Shown here: one piece after another, positions 33,701-64,000 of the stretch | Layout of the letters: every line of letters begins with the position of its first letter | Position numbering within the stretch: the first letter of the stretch is position 1 | Origin: Synaphobranchus kaupii | Lineage: Eukaryota; Chordata; Actinopteri; Anguilliformes; Synaphobranchidae | DNA length: 64,000 nucleotides | Assembly: GCA_029718625.1 (NCBI GenBank) | Contig: CM056383.1 | Location: 71,944,703-72,008,702, forward strand | Reading direction: 5' to 3' | Translations under genes and position numbers: made by a program | The notes under the pieces: model-generated | Told to the model about the DNA's origin: nothing | The model's input: only the letters and a program-made list of their open reading frames with translations | Database searches by the model: none

Positions 33701-36700
33701 GACACAAGAGATGCATTAGACACATCGTACATCTCCTGCATGGAGTATCTGAGACAGCAGAGTGGAGAGGGAGAGGCACGGACGCAAGAGATGCATTAGA
33801 CACATCGTACATCTCCTGCATGGAGTATCTGAGACAGCAGAGTGGAGAGGGAGAGGCACGGACACAAGAGATGCATTAGACACATCGTACATCTCCTGCA
33901 TGGAGTATCTGAGACAGCAGAGTGGAGAGGGAGAGGCACGGACACAAGAGATGCATTAGACACATCGTACATCTCCTGCATGGAGTATCTGAGACAGCAG
34001 AGTGGAGAGGGAGAGGCACGGACACAAGAGATGCATTAGACACATCGTACATCTCCTGCATGGAGTATCTGAGACAGCAGAGTGGAGAGGGAGAGGCACG
34101 GACACAAGAGATGCATTAGACACATCGTACATCTCCTGCATGGAGTATCTGAGACAGCAGAGTGGAGAGGGAGAGGCACGGACACAAGAGATGCATTAGA
34201 CACATCGTACATCTCCTGCATGGAGTATCTGAGACAGCAGAGTGGAGAGGGAGAGGCACGGACACAAGAGATGCATTAGACACATCGTACATCTCCTGCA
34301 TGGAGTATCTGAGACAGCAGAGTGGAGAGGGAGAAGCACGGACACAAGAGATGCATTAGACACATCGTACATCTCCTGCATGGAGTATCTGAGACAGCAG
34401 AGTGGAGAGGGAGAGGCACGGACACAAGAGATGCATTAGACACATCGTACATCTCCTGCATGGAGTATCTGAGACAGCAGAGTGGAGAGGGAGAGGCACG
34501 GACACAAGAGATGCATTAGACACATCGTACATCTCCTGCATGGAGTATCTGAGACAGCAGAGTGGAGAGGGAGAGGCACGGACGCAAGAGATGCATTAGA
34601 CACATCGTACATCTCCTGCATGGAGTATCTGAGACAGCAGAGTGGAGAGGGAGAGGCACGGACACAAGAGATGCATTAGACACATCGTACATCTCCTGCA
34701 TGGAGTATCTGAGACAGCAGAGTGGAGAGGGAGAGGCACGGACACAAGAGATGCATTAGACACATCGTACATCTCCTGCATGGAGTATCTGAGACAGCAG
34801 AGTGGAGAGGGAGAGGCACGGACACAAGAGATGCATTAGACACATCGTACATCTCCTGCATGGAGTATCTGAGACAGCAGAGTGGAGAGGGAGAGGCACG
34901 GACACAAGAGATGCATTAGACACATCGTACATCTCCTGCATGGAGTATCTGAGACAGCAGAGTGGAGAGGGAGAGGCACGGACACAAGAGATGCATTAGA
35001 CACATCGTACATCTCCTGCATGGAGTATCTGAGACAGCAGAGTGGAGAGGGAGAGGCACAGACACAAGAGATGAATTAGATGCGCATTACTTGCAGTATT
35101 GAAAAAAAAATTAAAGAAAGAAATGTTCATCTTTGTGTAGTACAACACGTTAGAAACGTTCTTCGTTTTACCGTCTTCTGTCATGGATCGACACCGTGTT
35201 GAGAAAACCTGCCATCATAATCAGTCCATTTTTTTTGTTTATCCATTTATTCATAGCATACTGACAGCTAAAGACCTTTTTGTCTGAACCTAAAGTGGCT
35301 ATGGAAATTTGTCCGATTTTAAATGAATTACAGGTGCCAAAAATAGTGCACCCTGATGCTGATGCATCGGACTACGTATCCAACTTTACGTTTGGTCTCT
35401 TCTGAACAAGAATTTATACTGATGATTTTAAATTGTATTGGCCTTTCGCTAATGTAATTATTGAAATGTCTCAGCAACAGGTATAAAATGATGCTTCACA
35501 AAATTAATTCTTCCCAAACAGGGCGTGAAATGAACTTTTTCCGCCCACTGGCCAGAGTGGCTATAAATTCACCAGCCATTTTGAACATTTTACAAGCCAC
35601 CTTACCCTTTAGCAATATAACACAACCTGGTTGGTTACCTGCCAAAGTGGCTGCTACAGTAGTAAATCTTACCAGCCACAATCAAAATTTTGCCAGCATT
35701 TAGCTAGTGATGGGTGTTAATTTCACACCCTGAGTCTGAAAGGCTTTTTTTTTAATGATCTGTGAACAGACCTGTGTTGTGGCCAGAAGCACTTTATCCA
35801 GGTATATGGCCTTTGTCCTTCACCTTGGTCTGGAATAGTTTAACATATTTAGTCCCTTCTGTTCTACCCATGAGTCTGTGCAAGAGCACAGGTATAGAGA
35901 AGCACACACCTGCATGGCTTATTATTAGCAAAAGGGTCAAGGTTCATGATCCAATCTGCATTTGTGCTTGAACATGGGCTGAAAAAGGAAATAAGTACCT
36001 TAAAGCATTCTACCAGCTCTCCCTTTGGGTTTTATATGGAGGGATATTTACAGCAAACTCAATGTAGTGATTTTTTATATGATCATCACACCTACAGGAA
36101 GACGTTGGTGAAAAAGAAACCCTCCTCTATAATAATATAGTATTGAGCTATATGTCCAAGGGACATCTGAAGTAAAACTCCTGATGAAACCAGGACGGAG
36201 ATGGTAACCTTTGAACTTCAATATTTTGCATAATCACCTTCGGTAGACCATGGACAGATTCCATCAATGGCTTCATTTTAATCTGTTTTTAAAGCATGGA
36301 TTACAGGTTCAAATGGCAAAATTACATATACATTGACTTTTTCTCTTTCATTTTTTACTTTGGGTGAAAAAGCAGCAGTGTGATCTGCACTGGGCTGTGG
36401 TGCAGACTGATATGACAACATGCTGGTTCCTGGAGTGAATAGTTCATTCCCAGCTGAATGTACAAAGCAAGGAATTGTAATTTGTGAAATTTCACTCATT
36501 AATTAGGGTGAATTAACACTACCCAGAGTCTATATTGCGCAAGTGCATTATCAGCTTAACTTTAGCTTGACTCGAGATCCGAACACGCCCGATGCGTTTT
36601 AAACCTCGGAACGCTGACAGCTGATGGCCATTTTCCATCCGTGCGTTACATAACGTTACTCTTAGTCCCATGTCCCAAATCCAGGGACACACTATATATA

Positions 36701-37806
36701 GATGCAAACATGTGGCGAGAGGTATGTTCACCGGGCACAATAAACACGGTGCGGAAAAGTGAATGCAGTCAGGCCCTCTCACCCGATGATGCGTCTCTCA
36801 GAATACTCCTTCCTCTTGTTGAAGGACTCTGCCAGGTTGAAAAAGCCGCGGGCTGGGGGTACGACGGCCCGGCTAGGGGCCGCCCCAAGCAAGGGGAGCC
36901 CCCGGGTCATCAGGATTCCGCACGAGGACAGATACCTGCTCCAAAAAGAAAGAGGGAACCGTCAAACGGGGCTCGTCTCGTTTTCAACTTTCCGCTCGAT
37001 CCAAAAATAAAAAATAAACTTGGTGTGTTAGTCTGATCCAAATGGGGTAATAACGTCTTCGTGTCGAACCCAAAGGTCAGAAGTCACGAGCAGAGTTTAA
37101 ATAAAATATACAGCACAGCACTGCAGGAGACCCAAGCAGCAGGACAGGTCAGACTGTACAGCCGCTATAGGGACTATAGGCACCTTCCCACCTGACAGCC
37201 GTTTGTCACTCAGACAGGAGCGCTGTGCAGTCCATCGAATTAGGTCAAGGACAACAACCATGATAATATGAGCAATATGAGTGCATGTACAAACAGGGGA
37301 AAAATTGTAACTGGGACAACGTTGCCTATCTGTCACAGAGCCCACATCGACATGCGATAACCATTGAACCACTATAGAAGTGGTAAATAACAGAAGTGGG
37401 AGCAGAATGGAGAACATCCAGTTCACAAGCAGGTACGGTATTTACCTGTGAATATTCAGAACTAAGAGTAGCGTGAGTGACCAGGAGCCAGGTGTAGCGT
37501 CAAACAGTACCAGGTAAAGCGGTTTCACATTTTCAGATGCAGGTATGTTTTCCACAGCAAGAACACCTGCTATTCCGAACACCTGATATTCCGAACAGCC
37601 TCATGTCGGGTCACACTCAATGACGCAATAACATCGCTCGAATGATACACGGGAGAAATATTTATGGTAGAGAGAGCAAAAAAAAGATTCTTGATTCAGA
37701 GCTGAAGCTATGGCCTCTGGCAAAATACAGTCACTCTCTTCTGACTTTCAGTCCACACCCAGTTTAATTTGAATAGCTGGTGGATTTTAGTTTCACCACA
37801 TCACAC

Positions 37807-37854
<48 letters not shown>

Positions 37855-39350
37855 CATGAACAAAAACGTCCAGAGTGAAAAAACACATGGCACAGGAAAT
37901 TATCCAGTGACAATAGCTAAATTACAAACAGACAGGCTGAACGTTCCAGCATATTTCATGCGTGCAAAGTTATCATTTCTAGTAGGTGACCTGAATGGAC
38001 ACACAGGCAGACAGGCAGGCACACAGGCACACACACACACACACACACACAGCTCCATTCAAGAATCACAGCGGCAAAATGAGAATCCCGTTTCAGTGGG
38101 TTCACCTTAAAAAGTTCAACCAGGTCCTGCAAGAAACAAATGGCTTTTAGGCCCAGAGCCAAGTCCTCTGCACCTGGCTGTTAGGTGCACAAGCCTTGGA
38201 CACGGTGTTCTGGCGCCCAACCTCTCGGCACCCTCTGGTTAACGTCAGTGGGGCAAGCAAGGACGTCATGGCTACGTCTAAAGGAGTCTCTGGGTATTTT
38301 AGTCGACAGGACGGGGTTCAGGAGGCTATCAATAGCGGCCTATGATAACGCGGGTGGCTTCGCGGGACTGTAAGATAAAACCTACGTCACGCTGTTGTGT
38401 GAGAATGGGGAGGGTGGTCACTTAATGAGTGTCATTCACACCAACGGTACTGGACTTTTAAAGGCTGCAAGGCTAACTTATGCAAACAGGGAAGTGCCAG
38501 CTGTTAACCGCGTGAATAAAACTGACTTTTAATGAGGACACAGACATGTTGGCAAGTTTAAAGTTGGCAAAGTCACTACTCTACAGCTCGCTGGTCATTT
38601 ATTCCCTACATAAAACGTTGAATTTAACGCAAGCGCGTTACGTTACCTAACCTGACGCTGGGTAAACTGTCAAGCCAAGGACACTGTACAGAGAAGAGCA
38701 TTTTCTAAGAACTGTAACTTTAATTTAGACAACTTAACGTTAGTTTAACGTAAATTAAGTTGGACAAAAGTTAAAACTGTGGCAAGCTAACTTGCGACGT
38801 TAGCTAACCTGCATACGAATATGAGTGAAAACCTCAGTAATGACAGTTTGGGAAGACTCAGAAGTAACGTTACGGTAACTGAGCCGGTAAGGTTTTCCAG
38901 TCAACATTCGCCAGGCAGGAACAAGAGCAAGAAACGAAACGTATAGCCAAGCGCAGAGCTAACTCCCTCCTACTGCTAGCTAGCCATATAGTAAAATAAC
39001 AAACAGTTAGCTTGCAATTAGCAATGTAATTTCGGACAATTTGCTCCCTAGCTAAGTTACCCACTTCGCGATAAATACCCCAGAAGAAAATGTGCTAACG
39101 TTAGATCACAAAGTAGAAATGAACTGTTGCCAACTAGCATTAGCTAGCTAACCATGTTAGCGAAGTAACGTTAGGCTATTGAAACTTAGCTTGTGCTAAC
39201 TTGCTGGGACTCAATAAACCTAAGAACATATTACCCCCTCCCCCTTTACCTCACACCATTCTTTCGAGGTGCCTCCCGTCTTACTGTAGATGGTAACTGG
39301 TTGATGCACTCCGCTACTGCTCTCCTCAAACAGCGGCCACCTCTCGCCAT
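30790..39350 (-). CDS. coq10b: Coenzyme Q-binding protein COQ10B, mitochondrial
   Basis: Five coding exons on the minus strand: 39350-39250, 36935-36783, 33668-33476, 33153-33052 and 30957-30790 (stop TAG). Total 717 nt, 238 aa, the same length as human COQ10B. The product binds coenzyme Q with a START/polyketide-cyclase fold and supports its respiratory function at the mitochondrial inner membrane. The N-terminal ~65 residues are Arg-rich without acidic clusters, fitting a presequence. Then come [69 protein letters not shown] and the C-terminus [10 protein letters not shown]. Start: first ATG in a GC-rich leader. Tail-to-tail with hspd1, head-to-head with sf3b1. Odd points: the exon 3 acceptor is part of an 18-copy tandem array, and intron 4 (30958-33051) holds an antisense LINE. 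Confidence 0.96.
31012..32626 (+). mobile_element. 5'-truncated L2-type LINE in coq10b intron 4
   Basis: Begins abruptly inside the reverse transcriptase region and ends with GGATAAAAGCGTCTGCTAAA followed by TGAATGTAATGTAAT, a tail shared with 1-55 and with the SINE near 59100. Orientation is opposite to coq10b. 5' truncation is usual for target-primed insertion. The left boundary is approximate and no target duplication was recognised. Confidence 0.85.
31015..32345 (+). pseudogene. LINE reverse transcriptase remnant, frameshifted
   Basis: Reads [20 protein letters not shown], then [28 protein letters not shown], the catalytic YADD in [14 protein letters not shown], and [13 protein letters not shown], as in L2/CR1-type non-LTR reverse transcriptases. 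The frame closes at 32004 and the homology continues in another frame from about 32004 ([19 protein letters not shown]), so there is a frameshift. A stop follows at about 32271. A few residues appear missing before [12 protein letters not shown]. No endonuclease domain remains. Non-functional. Confidence 0.88.
33641..35080 (-). repeat. coq10b: 80-bp tandem array, 18 copies, containing the coq10b exon 3 acceptor
   Basis: Units start every 80 bp from 33641 to 35001 and are almost identical; single-base variants occur at a few positions. On the minus strand each unit holds CTGTCTCAG followed by the first 27 bases of exon 3 (ATACTCCATGCAGGAGATGT onward). Only the copy nearest exon 3 (acceptor just above 33668) runs into the rest of the exon. 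The array fills almost half of intron 2. Confidence 0.98.
35519..35732. mobile_element. MITE, CAGGGYGTGAAAT family, copy 1
   Basis: Termini CAGGGCGTGAAATGAACTTT and TTAATTTCACACCCTG pair as inverted repeats. The core holds motifs ACTGGCCAGAGTGGCT and TTACCAGCCACAATC, shared with copies at 48638-48830 and 56989-57216. Lies in coq10b intron 2. Confidence 0.78.
37801..37851. repeat. (CA)n microsatellite in coq10b intron 1
   Basis: About 50 bp of CA with one CG interruption. A second short CA run is at 38029-38051. The rest of intron 1 (36936-39249) shows no gene or clear transposon. Confidence 0.95.
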
Positions 39351-41126
39351 CTTCACTTTGAAGACCTCTGTGTCAGCTGGCACTGGCAGAACTAGCCCCA
39401 CTAGGGCCCGCCCTTCTGGGCGCAGCCTCTCTATTTCATTGGGCAGTATGCGTGCGCGTTGACCTTTCATTGGTCATTCTATGCGTTCGTCAGCAATGTA
39501 GTCATGTATTGTGTTGTGGGTGCGCGCGCACAACTGTCACGAGATGCAGGATTGAGTTGCACGAGCGTGGTCGAGCTACGGTACCCAGTAAAGGTTATGG
39601 CTAAATTTATGGATGGAAAATAAAAATTTTAAAGCAGTTTTCCTGTCCTATTTGATGAAAAACTACAGTAAACCGTAGATTGCTAATTAAATGTAATGAA
39701 CATGACATGGAACCAAAGGGAAAACACACGATTAGACATTATTGAATTTTAATTATTTAGGCATAACTGGACAAGTTTTTTTAATGTAAATATGCACATC
39801 TACAATTAATCACATTTTAATAGCATAGCAATTATCTATATAAATGGCAGACAATTTAAAAACAAAAGCATCATGTGTCATCTTTGACAACACAACAGTA
39901 TTATCCCTCCTCTTTCTGGTGTAGTGGACTAGCAGAAACAAAACCCCCCCAAAAAAAAAAATTATCTTGTCTAAAGTTGAGCTAAAACTAAATCATCAAG
40001 TTTATTTATAAAAAAAATTTGGTCACCCCCAGAACACACTTTAGGGCAGACAAATTGCATGCTGGAATGTTAACAGTTGAAAGTAAAGTATCCAACACAT
40101 TCAATGATAAGGTTCTTGAGTGTTGAACATTTCCATACAGCTGACACAACCACCCAACAAAAGTAAAAATTGAATGTATAATATTCAAATAGTAACAGAT
40201 TTAGTGCAAGGCCTGAAAGGCCGGAATTGAAATATTAATGAGTTCAATTAAATTAGGAGAAAACATGTACAATTCAGTCACATCTTAACATCCAGCAATC
40301 AAACAGCATACATGGATATATCAAAGGAAACACGTACATACAACATTAAGAAAATCCATGGATAATACTTTAACATTTTCTAAAGGAGCAAGATATTCTA
40401 ATTTCAAAGTGTTTTTGCAATGCATTCCATCTAAGAGGGGCATAGTATTGAAAACCTGTTTTGCCCAGCTCAGTATTTATATGTGATGTATCTAAGGCTA
40501 AAACTTCCTGAGACCTGGTACCATAGTCACTGGATTTAAAAGTAATTAATTATCAATAATGGGGAAGTAAGTTTCTTAAGGAGAGCCTTATAGATAAACA
40601 AAATGGAATGTAGTTCACTTCTCTTTGTTTAAGAAGACCATCCTACTTTTCCATACAAAACACAGTGATGAGTGAGAAATGTATCCCCAGTAATAAAACT
40701 CAATGATAAACTGCATCAAGGCGCTTTAAAGGCAGCGTGAATATACAGAATGTCTCCATAATCAAATACATACAATATGGTTGATTGTACAATAGTTTTA
40801 CCATGAGCAAAAGAGAAGCATGCTTTATTTCTGTACAAGAAACCAATTTTAAGTTTTAGCTTTTGAGAGAAATGTTCTACATTACTCTTAAAAGACAATC
40901 TACCAATCTAATTCTGAAATATTTTCTATTTAAATAAGATTCTGCCGTTTCAATTTGGGTACCATGAAGTGTATGAATGCCGACATTAGAATTATTCCAC
41001 AATAGATTCCTTGAAAATACATGACAAGACAATGTAGTTAATAAATGAGTAACTAAGTAAGCTATAATATTGAATGCCAAAAGGTATAACAATATTACAG
41101 TATTTTGTCTTGTTGTGTTGATTCTC

Positions 41127-41138
41127 CGCGCATGCGCA
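41127..41138. promoter_or_regulatory. sf3b1: NRF-1 binding site, sf3b1 promoter
   Basis: CGCGCATGCGCA is an exact match to YGCGCAYGCGCR, about 70 bp upstream of the sf3b1 ATG. Confidence 0.65.
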
Positions 41139-41176
41139 ATTTGCACTCTCGCTATAACGGAAATAGAGGCGTTCGG

Positions 41177-41184
41177 ACTTCCGG
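41177..41184 (-). promoter_or_regulatory. sf3b1: ETS (GABP-type) site, sf3b1 promoter
   Basis: ACTTCCGG is the complement of the ETS core CCGGAAGT. Such sites often lie close to the transcription start of housekeeping genes. It is 25 bp before the ATG, so it may sit in the 5' UTR. Confidence 0.5.
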
Positions 41185-41208
41185 GAACAGACTCTCAGAA
41201 ATACGAAA

Positions 41209-63008
<21,800 letters not shown>

Positions 63009-64000
63009 ATACCCACCCACCCCTCCCATTTCCCCCTCCACTCCACAAAAACCCTGCCCACCCTCTGCACACACTCACTTATTTTACCGTCTGCCTCGTC
63101 ATTGGCCATGCCTATTAGCCCCGCCCCCTTTCTGCCCCCTCCTCCTATGGCGTACAGGATGTCGTTTTTTTTTTATCATTTACTTGTGTGTCTGGTAGTG
63201 GGTGACCATTCAGCCACAGTGGCACAAAAAAAATCTTTTTTAATAAAAAGTGAAAAAAAAAAAAAAAAAGACAAAAGAAAATAAATGGAACAGTGTAGAA
63301 GCCTGTAGATTTTTTTTGTTTTTTTTTAAAGTGTATTTTTTTTTTTTTTTCCCTTTGTGAGAAATTGCAGCAGAGAGTTAGCCGCAGTGCTAAAAGCTTC
63401 TATGAGAAGGATTCTGGGTAAACTTTTAATATGAATCGTCATGGTTTCCTTGTTAGTGGCATTTCAGCGGCTCCATCCTGAGGCTCGTTCTCCATTTCTT
63501 TGATCTTATGAGATGTTTCTTTATTTGACAGAATAAACACTTGTGTATAATACTTCCTGTCCCGTGCTCATTTCAGTGGGAAAGTGTGTTTAAATGGCTG
63601 ATTGAGTCCAAATCTCTTCTCTTTAATGGGGATATGTATGGCTTATGCTCTCAACTGCATTTTTATTCATTTAGAATTTCTATTGATCCTTGAAAAGCCT
63701 TCAAAGTGGCTGAATTTTGAAAATTGAAATAAAAAAATATGTATATACAGTGAGCACCATAATTCATTGGACAGTGACACATTTGTGGTTATTTTGGTTC
63801 TGTACTCTAACACTGAGTTTGAAAGGATATAATGACATTGAAGTGCAGACTGTCTGTATTTTCATCCATATAAGATGAACTGTTTAGAAATTATAGAACC
63901 CTTTGTACATAGTCCCCCCCCCCCCCCCCATTTTCTGACATCAAAAAATATTGGGCAGTTTAACAATGTAGAATAATGATTTTTAATATTAAAATATTAA
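63009..64000 (+). other. sf3b1: sf3b1 3' UTR and downstream DNA
   Basis: Rich in T and A runs. AATAAA occurs at 63242 and near 63280 and most convincingly at 63532-63537. After about 63560 the sequence is AT-rich with a C run (63915-63929). No further gene was seen before the window ends. Confidence 0.6.
63532..63537 (+). other. sf3b1: Likely poly(A) signal of sf3b1
   Basis: AATAAA followed by TTGTGTATAATACTTCCTGT, a GT-rich downstream element, about 525 bp after the stop. Confidence 0.65.

Larger units (their letters stand above)
39351..41208. promoter_or_regulatory. Divergent coq10b/sf3b1 intergenic region
   Basis: The two genes are head to head, start codons 1.86 kb apart. CG-rich DNA with partial NRF-1-like motifs (GCGTGCGCG near 39450 and GCGCGCGCAC near 39523) precedes coq10b. 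NRF-1 and ETS sites precede sf3b1. The middle, about 39.6-41.1 kb, is AT-rich with no recognised feature. The large gap suggests two core promoters rather than one shared one. Confidence 0.6.

Noticed and set aside
33641..35080. Regular array that could be mistaken for CRISPR or a repeat-protein gene
   Set aside because: The repeats are contiguous with no unique spacers, the genome is eukaryotic, and each strand has a stop within every three units.

Overview
The window is nuclear DNA of a teleost fish. Evidence: split vertebrate housekeeping genes with GT-AG introns, dense fish-type transposon debris (Tc1, hAT-like and TTAA-flanked MITEs, an L2-type LINE, a tRNA-derived SINE) and long CA/GT microsatellites. 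I cannot name the species. Four genes were reconstructed exon by exon, with every junction in frame. They are hspe1 (minus, 99 aa, mitochondrial HSP10), hspd1 (plus, 576 aa, mitochondrial HSP60), coq10b (minus, 238 aa, mitochondrial coenzyme Q-binding START-domain protein) and sf3b1 (plus, 1319 aa in 25 coding exons, U2 snRNP splicing factor). Gene order and orientation match the mammalian HSPE1-HSPD1-COQ10B-SF3B1 block.

Layout. 1-9.2 kb: no gene recognised; nested MITEs, two large inverted-repeat elements and a CA repeat. 9.2-12.4 kb: hspe1. 12.4-13.1 kb: shared divergent promoter with a perfect NRF-1 palindrome and a perfect three-unit heat-shock element. 13-24.9 kb: hspd1. 24.9-30.8 kb: tail-to-tail intergenic region with an apparently intact Tc1 transposon, two TTAA-flanked MITEs and a CTCF-like motif. 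30.8-39.4 kb: coq10b, with an L2-type LINE in intron 4. 39.4-41.2 kb: divergent coq10b/sf3b1 promoter region with an NRF-1 palindrome and an ETS site. 41.2-63.5 kb: sf3b1. The window ends about 460 bp past a likely sf3b1 poly(A) signal.

The most unusual signal is a recurrent link between tandem repeats and splice junctions. An 80-bp unit (18 copies) carries the coq10b exon 3 acceptor. A 36-bp unit (7 copies) carries the sf3b1 exon 11 acceptor. A 63-bp duplication carries the hspd1 exon 11 acceptor. In all three, splicing to a spare acceptor would give a premature stop. Four further minisatellites abut junctions: a 3.4-kb array beginning about 5 bp after the hspd1 exon 10 donor, and arrays next to hspd1 exon 9, sf3b1 exon 7 and sf3b1 exon 15.

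How the genes work together: HSP10 and HSP60 form the mitochondrial folding chamber and are set up here for balanced, heat-inducible divergent transcription. COQ10B is a mitochondrial inner-membrane lipid-binding protein. SF3B1 is a general splicing factor that shares the block by position only.
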